A stretch of 64,000 nt of DNA from Lachnospiraceae bacterium C6A11 (GTDB taxonomy: Bacteria > Bacillota > Clostridia > Lachnospirales > Lachnospiraceae), in NCBI GenBank assembly GCA_000702245.1, contig JNKY01000013.1:62001-126000 (forward strand). Direction: 5' to 3'. Made by a program: the position numbers and the translations under genes. Under the pieces are notes generated by a model. It did no database searches, was not told the origin of the DNA, and saw only the letters and a list, made by a program, of their open reading frames with translations. Shown here piece by piece: positions 1 through 8,596 of this stretch. Every line of letters starts with the position of its first letter. Position 1 is the stretch's first letter.

Positions 1-122
1 AGTCTTCTGTTTTTTAATTCGAGATTCCATAATTCAATCTCTCCATTTCCAGGTTATGATTATCTTTTAAGTCACGATATCACGTTACACTCAATCATAT
101 CATACCAACATTCGTTTGCAAA

Positions 123-194
123 TTATTTCGGGACATGTTTATCCATATATCTATATCCTAAAACGAACACTACACAAATAATAATCGCAATCAT
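123..194 (-). CDS. Candidate 23-aa small membrane peptide
   Basis: A short reading frame with a very good ribosome binding site (AAAGGAG, 8 nt before ATG) encodes 23 residues ending in TAA. The first about 13 residues after Met are almost entirely Ile, Val, Leu, Ala, Cys and Phe, a single membrane segment, and the tail is polar and basic (GYRYMDKHVPK). It may be a true small membrane protein, a type I toxin-like peptide, or the surviving N-terminus of a longer broken gene; in-frame reading past the stop meets another stop after 16 codons. The hairpin cluster at 271-500 lies upstream of it on the same strand. The RBS and hydrophobic pattern are seen directly; the function is unknown. Confidence 0.4.
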   Translation of the reverse strand: MIAIIICVVFVLGYRYMDKHVPK

Positions 195-270
195 AATAAT
201 ATCTCCTTTCCATTTTGGTTTTTGTTCCGCAACAGCGTTTTTCCAGTTCCTTCCCTCATTTTATTTAAAG

Positions 271-500
271 GCTGCGAAAGCAGCACCTTACAGAAAAAAG
301 ATTATAGGAGAGGGCACTCCTGCCGCGCAGCGGCAGGAGCGAGCCTCCGTGCAAAGCACCGAGGCGAAGTAAGGGCTTTTTTGAGGCCGCCGAAGGCGTC
401 CTCAAAAAAGTTGCAAGGGCGTCAGCCCGCAGCAAGTCGCGTCGGCTGTGCCGACCACACCTGCGCAGCAGGTGTGCCACGACCCCTTATGCCCTTTTAC
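271..500. repeat. Multi-hairpin structured element
   Basis: Six consecutive stem-loops with very short loops: 271-284 (GCTGC-GAAA-GCAGC, GNRA loop); 317-339 (10 bp perfect, loop GCA); 343-365 (9 of 10 bp, loop AAA); 377-409 (10 bp, a 1x1 mismatch, 4 bp, loop GAA); 441-455 (6 bp, loop TGT); 456-476 (9 bp perfect, loop GCA). A shorter GGGC/GCCC hairpin sits at 417-428. An approximate outer pairing links about 303-316 with about 487-500. GC content is far above the AT-rich surroundings. It could be a structured non-coding RNA, an RNA leader for the small peptide, or a MITE/REP-like dispersed repeat. The open frame crossing it at 222-539 is a by-product of the palindromes. Confidence 0.6.
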
Positions 501-818
501 TATTATTGTCTATTATTCTTACATAGAAAAAATAAATAGGCTAAAACCCTTATGGTATAAAGAAAATAGCCCTTGAAATTTTCAGCGTAGAAGCTATTGA
601 AATTTTTTCAATTTTTGAAATTTTAGTTGAAATGCCATATAACATACACCGTTTGATTTCAAAAATCTCATACATTGATAACACACTTTTCAACAATTTT
701 AAAATCCCATTTAAAGGGTTGCGCTGTTATTAATGTTTGTAATTACCGCCACATATGCGAACTCAATTTCAAAAATGATATAGCAAAAAATATAAATAAA
801 GATATATAGCGTAATAAA
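501..818. other. AT-rich gene-free stretch
   Basis: No gene was recognised here. The only structure seen is a 10-bp motif TTGAAATTTT present three times at 573-582, 597-606 and 615-624, spaced 24 and 18 bp apart. In such AT-rich DNA this may be chance or a small direct-repeat binding site. Confidence 0.3.
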
Positions 819-860
819 AAACGGTAGTTACGACATCAATCGACGCCTTAGCTACCGTTT
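819..860 (-). terminator. Terminator after the ClpP-like pseudoprotease gene
   Basis: AAACGGTAG at 819-827 pairs with CTACCGTTT at 852-860, extended by weak pairs inside. On the minus strand it is followed by a T-rich run (the plus-strand A run at about 814-820). It lies just past the 3' end of the gene at 914-1531. Confidence 0.6.
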
Positions 861-913
861 AATAGTATTATTCATTTCTTTATCTTGTTATTGAATAAAA
901 ATCTTAACAATAA

Positions 914-1531
914 TCAACCACGAATATAACAGTTTGACTTGTCCAGCTTAATTAATTCACCTGTAATGATTTCTTTTTCAAGTGCTTTGTTATAACCAAT
1001 AGTTGAATGCTTATCATTCATTAATCTTTCGATTTCTTCGTAATTCATTTTTGTTTTGTTTGCAATATACATTTTCATTAACAAAACATAATTTTCTATA
1101 CTCCCAATAGTAGATTCAAATTTATCATAAGTAATTATATCGTTATCAAAGAAACCATTATCATACAACTGAATTTCTGAACCAACTGTCATTAATCTAT
1201 CTTTCCCTGCTAAAAAAACAAGAAATGAAGTTCCGGATGCATAGCCATCTATTATGGTCTGAAAATCCAAACATGAACAATTAAATGCCAATGCTATACT
1301 TAAGGCGGATCTGAGATTACCACTGCTGCTGTTAATTATTACGTTTATGGATTCTTTAATCTCTCCATTTTTATATTTTTCTTCAAGACAATTAAGATCC
1401 GTCAAGACATTAAAGCAAGTTTCTTCGTTTAAATCTGCATTAATAATAATATCCTGTTTATCAACAGTAAGCGTTACCGCTTTTTTATTACATACCGGAA
1501 CTTCAGAATTAACTTTCAATAAAGTGCTCAT
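914..1531 (-). CDS. ClpP-like protein, catalytically dead
   Basis: A 205-aa ClpP/SppA-fold protein. ATG at 1531 is chosen over GTG at 1540 because the AAAGGAG sequence sits directly against the GTG but 8-9 nt before the ATG. It aligns with the ClpP-like protein at 18457-19050: GYASGTSFLVFLAG here matches GYACSIAGIIFLAG there, and both continue with an RLM motif. Each catalytic residue of the active relative is replaced: Ser by Gly100, His by Tyr123 and Asp by His175; the oxyanion strand SHGGD is SSSGN. It should therefore fold like ClpP but not cleave. It has its own leader and terminator and stands at the far end of the island from the active copy. A structural or regulatory role is inference. 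Confidence 0.7.
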   Translation of the reverse strand: MSTLLKVNSEVPVCNKKAVTLTVDKQDIIINADLNEETCFNVLTDLNCLEEKYKNGEIKESINVIINSSSGNLRSALSIALAFNCSCLDFQTIIDGYASGTSFLVFLAGKDRLMTVGSEIQLYDNGFFDNDIITYDKFESTIGSIENYVLLMKMYIANKTKMNYEEIERLMNDKHSTIGYNKALEKEIITGELIKLDKSNCYIRG

Positions 1532-1561
1532 TTTGATCACTCCTTTCTAAACAATAATATA

Positions 1562-1585
1562 GGCCTGCTTTAAACCAAGCAGGCC
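1562..1585 (-). promoter_or_regulatory. Leader hairpin upstream of the ClpP-like gene
   Basis: GGCCTGCTT (1562-1570) and AAGCAGGCC (1577-1585) form a perfect 9-bp stem with a 6-nt loop, about 20 nt upstream of the RBS of the gene at 914-1531. A minus-strand TATAAT lies upstream at 1606-1611. There is no T tract, so it is more likely an mRNA-stabilising or attenuating leader than a terminator. Confidence 0.45.
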
Positions 1586-1612
1586 ATCAACAAGATTTTA
1601 TCCAAATTATAG

Positions 1613-1668
1613 ATAAAAAAACGACAGCCTCTTGACTTATAAAAAACAAAAAATCAATTTACGCTGTC
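1613..1668 (-). terminator. Probable terminator of the DUF262/DUF3696 operon
   Basis: On the minus strand GACAGC ... TTGA ... TCAA ... GCTGTC is followed by seven T residues. The loop is long and AT-rich. It lies about 280 bp past the last operon gene (1952). The rest of 1669-1951 is AT-rich and nothing was recognised in it. Confidence 0.5.
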
Positions 1669-1951
1669 TAGCTTCCCGTTCAAATTCTATAAAATGTATT
1701 TATCAATTATAATTCAACAAAATGTAATAATCACTTATAAACAATCCCTAAATGAAAGTCCAGAGGTTATTAATAATACAAGGGAAGTATAACATAATAA
1801 TCCAATTGTGGTCAAATACTAGATATAGTATGTTTTAGTATAACAATCATTTCCTCAGGAATAATTAAGCAGTCAGAAAGAACCTTATAACCTGCTGCTC
1901 AAAAATGAGAATTATAAAAGAACAATTCCATAACTATACTACTTTAATCAT

Positions 1952-2809
1952 TTACTTTATACAGCACTTAACTTTTGGTTTCTTTATCCTGCTCTTTCTA
2001 TTTGTGATAGTAATGATACATCTTTTTCTTGTTCTTCCCGATGGAGCCAAAAAATCTAATCCGACTCCGATTGAAATCTGTAAATCTCCAAATTGAATAA
2101 TTCTATCATGCATTTCTTCACACAAAAAAACATGCAAATCCCAATCATCAAAAAATGGATCATTTGCTCTACCTACAATCTCATTAATGCTATCATTATT
2201 GACCAGTTCACAAAAAATGTTTACAGTAGTGCCCTTTTTAATAAAAGGAAAATAGTATTTTTTTAAGCTTCTCACACCTTTATGACTTAATACATATTTA
2301 TCCTGTATTTCTATTTGGTCTTCTTCTTCCATAAGATGGCCAAACCATTTTGCATATTCTATGCAGTTTTCTCCTTTTTCTACAACAAGATTACTTATAG
2401 GAAATGAATACTTAAATAATGGAGTCATTTTACAGTCAATCATATTTTGAGGAGTAACCAAATTAATCCCTTTAATATCTATATCTGAAAACTCCTCTTG
2501 TTCACTTAATAAAACACTCATCGGATTCCTTTTTACATAGTAAATCAATTCCTCTTTAGGCGAAACGTTATCACCTAAAGATTCATAAAAGACATGTGTT
2601 GAATCTACATTTGAAATTGTATCTATATATGTAACCAGAGCCTCTTTATAAAAATCGTTTTCTTCAAGAATCTCATAATAATGTATTATTTTTTCCGAAA
2701 GAATTATTTTATGCTGTTGTACTATATCCATAATAAAACTTTTCGAATTATGTGGTATATAGTTTTGTCTTATAACTGAAGCTCCAACACCAATATTTAA
2801 TTTATACAT
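1952..2809 (-). CDS. Unrecognised 285-aa partner of the DUF3696 ATPase
   Basis: A 285-aa soluble protein with no domain I can name. It has no signal peptide or membrane segment. The N-terminal half is mixed alpha/beta and acidic; the C-terminus turns strongly basic over the last about 25 residues (RTRKRC, KSRIKKPKVK), which could bind nucleic acid. It starts 8 bp after the ATPase gene and is the last gene of a three-gene operon with the DUF262/DUF1524 protein (4353-6098) and the DUF3696 ATPase (2818-4338). Tight linkage suggests it is a specificity or effector subunit of that system; this is inference. Composition is as AT-rich as its neighbours, consistent with shared transfer. Confidence 0.75.
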   Translation of the reverse strand: MYKLNIGVGASVIRQNYIPHNSKSFIMDIVQQHKIILSEKIIHYYEILEENDFYKEALVTYIDTISNVDSTHVFYESLGDNVSPKEELIYYVKRNPMSVLLSEQEEFSDIDIKGINLVTPQNMIDCKMTPLFKYSFPISNLVVEKGENCIEYAKWFGHLMEEEDQIEIQDKYVLSHKGVRSLKKYYFPFIKKGTTVNIFCELVNNDSINEIVGRANDPFFDDWDLHVFLCEEMHDRIIQFGDLQISIGVGLDFLAPSGRTRKRCIITITNRKSRIKKPKVKCCIK

Positions 2810-2817
2810 ATGCTAAT

Positions 2818-4338
2818 CTATCCTATAGATGAATTTCTTAATAATTCCATTGACAGCTGATGCGCTTTATCAAAGAATCCGCTCGGCCATGGCTTTTCAA
2901 ATTTACCATTTTCTAATAAGCGCATTTCTTCAACAGTTGCTACACCATTTTGATCTTTGTCAACGTAATAAATACATATATCCTTATTTGTAAACGAATT
3001 ATTCTTATCGGCAATAAGAACTTGAAGTTTTCTAATAATATGTTCACTATGTGTTTCAATTATTATTTTTTTGTTTGATTTCTTTTTTATACAATCGACA
3101 AACAAGTCAGCCAAGTCTGCTTGTGCAGCAGGATGAAGATGCAATTCCGGTTGTTCTATAAGAATCATCTCATCATTCTCCATAGAGGAGTTCTTTAGAC
3201 TTTTCTTTGTTACATATGCAGACCGAATGACTTGTGTTATAATCGGCAAAACTTGAGAAACACCATAACCAACATCAATAATGTTGGATATATTACCTTT
3301 ATCATCTTCTAAAACTATTTGATATAAACTACTTCCTATTTCATTAATGCTCAGTCTGTAATTCATCGTATTATGTAGCCATTCCGAGATCTTATCAATT
3401 AATCTTTTATCATTCTGATAATCTCTAATCAAGACCGTACTGGTATTTTCCCCCTTAACACCAACATTTATACTCCTTCTCTCAGAATCTCTGTATGTAC
3501 GTTCGGGATTAGCTCTAAATGGTCCAATATAAGTAAGTATCTTTGATTCAAAATCCAGCCTATTATACACATGGCTCATAATAGTTGATGCATAATCCAA
3601 GCTTTTCTTAATTGTTTTTATTTCATCCTCTTCAGGAGTTAAACTGTCATCGCCATATGGGCTAGCATTTACAAATAGTTTATTATATAAATCCTGACTA
3701 CTGCAGTTTTCATTGGAATTATTCTTCTTCCTAACACTGTCAACTATAGACGGAAACAGTTCTCTCTCTTCATATAATGGAAAGAAATCATCAAAAAATA
3801 ATTCCTTTAACTGAAATTCGTAGTCAGCAGAAATCAATTGTTCATTAACTCTTAACTTACTAAGTGAGATGATGTAATGGCCGTCTTTTTCAAAAAAACC
3901 CGTCAAACAATTATCATCTATAAATAATTGTACACTCTTAACAAAGGTGCGTTTATTTTCCTTATCTATAACTATCTTTAAACTAACATCTCTGATATCA
4001 CTATTCGTATTTTCTCTATTATTTACTTCTTCACCCACCATTATATAACGGTAATCTTGTGTATCATTAATATCTATATCATAATGAATTTCAAACTCCA
4101 TCCCATCATTACACCCGGAATGAATAACATCCTCATAATTACCATAGTCAAGCATATTACCGTAAAAAGTTAGCGGACTATCTGTATTTGTATTTCTCGT
4201 TTGAGCTAAAACTACAGGAAATCTAAGAAGGCTACTTTTTCCACAGCTATTTCTTCCCACAAACACTGTCAATGGTTTTATATTTAAATCTCCAGAATCT
4301 TTAAAAGATTTTATATTTTTAATTCTTAATTTTTTCAT
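2818..4338 (-). CDS. AAA/ABC-type ATPase with C-terminal DUF3696
   Basis: A 506-aa ATPase of the RecF/OLD/SMC-like class. Walker A is GRNSCGKSS at about residues 28-36, preceded by the typical N-terminal strand (LRIKNIKSFKDSG). The late signature and Walker B region reads ILIEQPELHLHPAAQADLADL, split by the usual long central insertion, and is followed by IIIETHSEHIIRKL, the D-loop/H-loop region. The last about 50 residues (VEEMRL...GKFEKPWPSGFFD) fit DUF3696. No Toprim nuclease domain is visible, so it is not a classical OLD protein. Such ATPases occur in phage-defence operons, often next to DUF262 proteins. It lies 14 bp after the DUF262/DUF1524 gene and is followed by the 285-aa gene. Confidence 0.85.
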   Translation of the reverse strand: MKKLRIKNIKSFKDSGDLNIKPLTVFVGRNSCGKSSLLRFPVVLAQTRNTNTDSPLTFYGNMLDYGNYEDVIHSGCNDGMEFEIHYDIDINDTQDYRYIMVGEEVNNRENTNSDIRDVSLKIVIDKENKRTFVKSVQLFIDDNCLTGFFEKDGHYIISLSKLRVNEQLISADYEFQLKELFFDDFFPLYEERELFPSIVDSVRKKNNSNENCSSQDLYNKLFVNASPYGDDSLTPEEDEIKTIKKSLDYASTIMSHVYNRLDFESKILTYIGPFRANPERTYRDSERRSINVGVKGENTSTVLIRDYQNDKRLIDKISEWLHNTMNYRLSINEIGSSLYQIVLEDDKGNISNIIDVGYGVSQVLPIITQVIRSAYVTKKSLKNSSMENDEMILIEQPELHLHPAAQADLADLFVDCIKKKSNKKIIIETHSEHIIRKLQVLIADKNNSFTNKDICIYYVDKDQNGVATVEEMRLLENGKFEKPWPSGFFDKAHQLSMELLRNSSIG

Positions 4339-4352
4339 ACTTAACTACCCTT

Positions 4353-6098
4353 TTATTCTGTTTCATCAATCAGATCATCATCATCAAATTGTTCATCTAT
4401 TTGTTCTTTTTCTACAGACTTAATATTTATATCAAGCAGCTTTAATTTAGCACAAACCAACTCACATCTTTTCTCAATAAAATCATCAAATTTTCCAGAA
4501 TAAAGAAAATTAAAACAATCCTCATCTATAAGATGTTTTACCAGGACATCTTTAATACTCTCTTTACTAATACCTTTCGTTTCTATTATTTCATCAATAT
4601 ATTCCTTTGTGTTTTTATCACTAATGAAATTATTTGCATCTCCAGTAAGAAACGTGAAATTAAAAACAGAATTAATATCAGAGACTTTATTCTTATATTT
4701 TGCCTCAGGGAAAATATGATGTATTTGAGTTGATACAGTATTTTTTCCAAATCCTACAACCTTATCTTCATAAAAATCATTTGGTCTTTGACTATTAATC
4801 AAGCACAGAATAGCTTTACCAAAAGCGCTTTGTTTTGTTGCCGCTATATATTTACTCGTGTTCCACATCACACCATTTTTCACAACTGCAGGAGCACACC
4901 CTCCAGATATCCATGATAAAATAGAAGTATAATCATCATTTATCTTATTATCAGTCCCTTCTGTATATCTAGAGTTTAATGCCGAGCAAAAAAAGAACAC
5001 TTTTAGTTTATTGGTAATATTCCCTCTTGCGTCCACGCTAAGGTTTTTATAATCTCTATTAGTCAGTATTGCTGCATATAGAGGTATAATTGGTTTATAT
5101 GGAAGAATAGTAAAATTCTCAGTAGTACCTGCACCGAATCCATCTAAAAGTTCTATGGCTAATGCTATTCCATCAATAGCCCCATCCCAATGCTGATTGA
5201 TATCAGCGCTTGCCAAAGTATCCGCAAGTGCATTTTTCTTTGGAGCTTTTCCTGCTAACAAGGCGACTGCTTGCAGAATCATTGTTTCATCACTGTCTGC
5301 AACCATTTTTAAGTATTCATTTTTTTCCTTAGCATCATCAACCATTTTTTTCAGGTTAAGACCATGTCGCATAAACTTGGCAACGCATATATCAAACGCT
5401 GAAAGCTTTAATCCAGTTGAATTAATAGTCTGAAACACTTTACATACTGCATCCAGTGATAGTTCTTCTGGTAATTCAACTACAGGAAACTCATAATCAA
5501 ATATAGGATCCAGGAAATCACTCAACCGTGTATCTAAAAAATCGTACACCTCATCTTTTTCGTGATTAGCTCTTATACTATCTTTATAATCCTTTAAACT
5601 ATCTCTAAATGTTTTTTTATCTTTTATAAACGATAACGGAAGCAACCCCTCGTCCAGTTTTGATGCTGGAAAATCTATATGTCTTTTATCAATAATTAGC
5701 TCCTCGAATTCTATCGTTTTCCCATCTGTAGTTTTATCTAATTCCATTAATCTTTTATAATCCAGGAAATAAGTTTTATTCCCCAAATTATAAAAAGCAG
5801 CATAACAAGAAGTTAATCTTTGTTGTCCATCTAATACCAAAAATTTAACATTTTCAGTTTGTTTAGAACTATCAGTGAAACTAAATGGCATATCAGATAT
5901 CAATAGATTATTATAATCAACATTAAGAAAAAGCAACGACCCTGCTGGATGATCACATTGAATAGAATCTATTAATTTTTTTACCTTCGGAGCCGTCCAC
6001 TTATAATCTCTTTGAAACGAAGGTAATCTCAATTTACCACAATCTATTTCGGATAATAGATCAGATAGTTTTCTTGCTACAGGTGTAAAATTCCCCAT
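4353..6098 (-). CDS. DUF262/DUF1524 protein (GmrSD-like)
   Basis: A 581-aa protein. ATG at 6098 is preferred over the upstream ATG at 6131 because AAGGAG lies 6 nt before it. The N-terminal DUF262 domain has PSFQRDYKW (about 26-34) and the nucleotide-handling motif LDGQQRLTS (about 88-96). The C-terminal DUF1524 (HNH-like) domain has IHHIFPEAKY (about 457-466) and FTFLTGDANNFIS with the conserved Asn. This is the GmrSD single-chain layout, found in type IV restriction of modified DNA and in SspE-like effectors. Here it is coupled to a DUF3696 ATPase and a 285-aa protein, not a phosphorothioation system. It follows the Dodola genes by 49 bp, so it may share their transcript. Confidence 0.87.
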   Translation of the reverse strand: MGNFTPVARKLSDLLSEIDCGKLRLPSFQRDYKWTAPKVKKLIDSIQCDHPAGSLLFLNVDYNNLLISDMPFSFTDSSKQTENVKFLVLDGQQRLTSCYAAFYNLGNKTYFLDYKRLMELDKTTDGKTIEFEELIIDKRHIDFPASKLDEGLLPLSFIKDKKTFRDSLKDYKDSIRANHEKDEVYDFLDTRLSDFLDPIFDYEFPVVELPEELSLDAVCKVFQTINSTGLKLSAFDICVAKFMRHGLNLKKMVDDAKEKNEYLKMVADSDETMILQAVALLAGKAPKKNALADTLASADINQHWDGAIDGIALAIELLDGFGAGTTENFTILPYKPIIPLYAAILTNRDYKNLSVDARGNITNKLKVFFFCSALNSRYTEGTDNKINDDYTSILSWISGGCAPAVVKNGVMWNTSKYIAATKQSAFGKAILCLINSQRPNDFYEDKVVGFGKNTVSTQIHHIFPEAKYKNKVSDINSVFNFTFLTGDANNFISDKNTKEYIDEIIETKGISKESIKDVLVKHLIDEDCFNFLYSGKFDDFIEKRCELVCAKLKLLDINIKSVEKEQIDEQFDDDDLIDETE

Positions 6099-6147
6099 CT
6101 TAATCTCCTTCTGTATATTTTTCTTTATCATATACTATAGATTTATA

Positions 6148-7284
6148 TTATAATTTACTAATAACGAATTCTTGTGCCAGTTTCTCAAAAATAGCATTTT
6201 CCAGTTTTTCTTTTAATAATCTAATATTATCATATCGATCAGAATGATTTAAAAACCAATCCTTAATATCAGTCGCCTCAATAACTTCTTTCTCATCTTC
6301 TATCAAGGAATTCAGTATTTCTTCATACCATAATGATATTATTCTTTTCTTTTGTTCTTCTAATAATTCTTCATATTCAATACAACAACCTATTCTTGAA
6401 AACATAGCAGGTCCGAGTGCTTGTTTTATTTCATTTTCGTTTGTATAATTACAAGTCAACAAAAAAACAACGCGATTCAAAACCACATCATAATTTGTAT
6501 CAACATATTTACCTTCATCAAACAGCTCGTAAAAAGCGTTATAAAATGCAGGATTAACCTTATCAAATTCATCTATCAGAATAACATTTGTTTCTCTTGC
6601 CAACATATCTCTTGCAAAACTTGCCTTAGAATGTTCTGCACCAAATATATAGTTATACGCTTCAGTTGTTTGCATCATAGAAAACTGTATTCTCAAAAGA
6701 TTCCCTCCCATGCTTCGACTAATACTTTTAGCAGTCTCAGTCTTTCCAACACCAGAAGGTCCATAAAGCATTAATACAATAGGTTTTTTAATATCAGGTC
6801 TTGAAATCAGTTTATACAACCCACCAATAATTTGTTTTTTGCAAATATTCTGTCCCAGAATATCATTATTTAGATTCTTATATATTTCTAACAAAGAACT
6901 TCTCGAAATGAAAGAATACTCGGAATTCATTATCTTTATTTTACCAGCACATCCAACACTAAGAGAATTCATCACTTTTCTAGGTGGATTATGAACATAC
7001 AATGTTCCTATATCATAGTTTAGGGTTACTATCGTAACAAAATTTGATAACACATGTTCTAAAACAGATCCATAATCATCTGCCCTAACAATACAATTAT
7101 CAACTTTAATATTTTTATGTAATTCCGCCTCTCTAACGCCAGATTCATTTGGCCGTAGACGTGCATTATAATGCTGAATTAATTCCATAAAAGGAATTGT
7201 CAGTTCAGTATTTTTTATCTTTTGAGAAATCATTTCTTCAAAATCTTTTTTTGAACCATTAAAGACAATTATATTATCGGTCAT
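6148..7284 (-). CDS. dolB: ClpB-like AAA+ ATPase, Dodola DolB
   Basis: A 378-aa AAA+ ATPase with one C-terminal Clp/HSP100-type module. Walker A is YGPSGVGKTETAKS (about 174-187), Walker B is VILIDEFDKV (about 236-245), sensor 1 is FLLTCN, and an arginine-finger region follows (AMFSRIG). The first about 140 residues are unassigned and contain no second ATPase domain. The start overlaps the DUF6414 gene by 4 bp (ATGA). A DUF6414 protein paired with a ClpB-like ATPase is the known composition of the Dodola anti-phage system. The assignment rests on this pairing and the ATPase motifs. Confidence 0.82.
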   Translation of the reverse strand: MTDNIIVFNGSKKDFEEMISQKIKNTELTIPFMELIQHYNARLRPNESGVREAELHKNIKVDNCIVRADDYGSVLEHVLSNFVTIVTLNYDIGTLYVHNPPRKVMNSLSVGCAGKIKIMNSEYSFISRSSLLEIYKNLNNDILGQNICKKQIIGGLYKLISRPDIKKPIVLMLYGPSGVGKTETAKSISRSMGGNLLRIQFSMMQTTEAYNYIFGAEHSKASFARDMLARETNVILIDEFDKVNPAFYNAFYELFDEGKYVDTNYDVVLNRVVFLLTCNYTNENEIKQALGPAMFSRIGCCIEYEELLEEQKKRIISLWYEEILNSLIEDEKEVIEATDIKDWFLNHSDRYDNIRLLKEKLENAIFEKLAQEFVISKL

Positions 7285-8096
7285 TCCGCCTCTACTCCCG
7301 CCAATAAAACATCATAAACATCAAGCATTGGATTATCTATTGTTTTTTCTTCATTATCATCTGAATCTTCATACGAGGGATTATCCTTGGTTATAATCGA
7401 AATATTCATCCCCAATTCTTTACTCACATTGAGATTTTCCAGTGCTGTACGGCCAACCTTTATACCATATATAATTAAATCCATTTTTAACAAGTCGCTT
7501 ATTGTATAACTATTCCTAAAAGAATTAATATTAAATCTTAATATAGTTCTACTCTTCCCTTTTATACCTACTAGCTCGTAGTATCCCTTTGCTTGTCTCA
7601 GCGCATCATCCATTTTATCAACTGCAATACTAAAATCCCCTGCCGGAATAGATGATCCGTTTTTAAGCATAGATAAATATGGCGACACCATAACAATGTA
7701 TGACAAAGAATTCTCTTCGGCATATATTTTATATCCTTTAAAACATCTAATGGTACCCTTTGTAAATTTTGAATTTTTCTTATTATCTTCTTCGCCTTCA
7801 ATCAAATTAAGAAAATCGCATAGAATTGTATTTTTTAAAATGTTTTTAACCATTTTATTATGACTAAATTCTAAATCTTCAGATATCTTGGTCGAACCGT
7901 GAACATCCCATCCAATAAGTGCCTTAAAAACACCACCAAGGCCTGCCTTTGCCCCTAATTCACCCTCTTGGTTTGCATTAGTATTACGGGTATTTAATAA
8001 TTCAGTAGTTTTTTCTAATTCACCGCCGGCTACTATTTGAACATAATCCGTAACTGATTCTTCGTCAAAACATACAATTTTACAAATTTTACCCAT
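7281..8096 (-). CDS. dolA: DUF6414 protein, Dodola DolA
   Basis: A 271-aa protein starting MGKICKIVCFDEESVTDYVQ, the N-terminal signature I associate with DUF6414 (a FDE.S.TDY.QI pattern). The ATG at 8096 is preferred to 8117 because a G-rich RBS (GGGGG) precedes it at normal spacing and the family N-terminus begins there. The region GAKAGLGGVFKALIGWD is glycine-rich and amphipathic; no transmembrane helix is certain. The C-terminal about 30 residues are acidic (EDSDDNEE). It overlaps dolB by 4 bp, indicating translational coupling. In Dodola both genes are needed for defence; the mechanism is not known to me. Confidence 0.78.
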   Translation of the reverse strand: MGKICKIVCFDEESVTDYVQIVAGGELEKTTELLNTRNTNANQEGELGAKAGLGGVFKALIGWDVHGSTKISEDLEFSHNKMVKNILKNTILCDFLNLIEGEEDNKKNSKFTKGTIRCFKGYKIYAEENSLSYIVMVSPYLSMLKNGSSIPAGDFSIAVDKMDDALRQAKGYYELVGIKGKSRTILRFNINSFRNSYTISDLLKMDLIIYGIKVGRTALENLNVSKELGMNISIITKDNPSYEDSDDNEEKTIDNPMLDVYDVLLAGVEAE

Positions 8097-8128
8097 ACCG
8101 TTTTCCCCCAGAAACATCTATACCAGTA

Positions 8129-8575
8129 TTAACTTTCATCTATTAATACTCCATAATTTAATTCAAATATAGTCTCTTCAACTGCTATCACGCAATCATC
8201 CACGTGTTTTTTTATATCTTCGCCCCAGAAATGAAGCACAGTCCATCCCATAGCAATTAGTTGCTTATCTATCTCATCATCTCTATCTATTGTACGAGAT
8301 ATTTTTTTTATCCAAAACTCTCCATTATCGCTATTTTCAAGTTTTTTCCGGAGTTTATCCCAATCCTTTCCATGAAAGAACTCCCCATCGCAGAATATTG
8401 CTATTTTATATTTCGTCAATGCAATATCCGGGTGTCCAGGTAATTTCTTATAATTCTTTCTATATCGAAATCCTTTTGCCCACAAAGCCTTTCTGAGAAT
8501 AATTTCAATCTTTGTGTCCTTTGATTTAATATGCTGCATATTTTTCCTACGTTGTTCTTTTGTCATTACATCCAT
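8129..8575 (-). CDS. vsr: Very short patch repair endonuclease Vsr
   Basis: A 148-aa protein of normal Vsr length. Recognisable features are the N-terminal RRKNMQHIKSKDTKIE segment, the GFRYRKNYKKLPGHPDI core with the catalytic Asp, the FCDGEFFHG region with the conserved Asp and His, and the terminal GWTVLHFWGEDI. Vsr nicks beside T in T:G mismatches that arise when 5-methylcytosine deaminates, and it usually accompanies cytosine-5 methyltransferases, of which two lie upstream. It is 21 bp after the HNH gene, at the end of the restriction-modification cluster and just before the Dodola genes. Confidence 0.92.
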   Translation of the reverse strand: MDVMTKEQRRKNMQHIKSKDTKIEIILRKALWAKGFRYRKNYKKLPGHPDIALTKYKIAIFCDGEFFHGKDWDKLRKKLENSDNGEFWIKKISRTIDRDDEIDKQLIAMGWTVLHFWGEDIKKHVDDCVIAVEETIFELNYGVLIDES

Positions 8576-8596
8576 ATTAAATCCTCAAAATACAAA

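Noticed and set aside
222-539. 105-codon plus-strand open frame over the hairpin cluster
   Set aside because: Its residues come from GC-rich palindromes, there is no RBS, and the same region is open on the other strand (265-480). It is a structural by-product, not a gene.
573-624. Three TTGAAATTTT copies as possible iterons or CRISPR-like repeats
   Set aside because: Unequal spacing, 10-bp length and AT-rich context make chance likely; no rep or cas gene nearby.
2818-4338. Classical OLD nuclease or Gabija GajA
   Set aside because: The ATPase has a DUF3696 end and no Toprim motifs, and no UvrD-like helicase partner is present.
4353-6098. SspE effector of a phosphorothioation system
   Set aside because: The DUF262/DUF1524 layout fits SspE, but no sspABCD or dnd genes are in the window.
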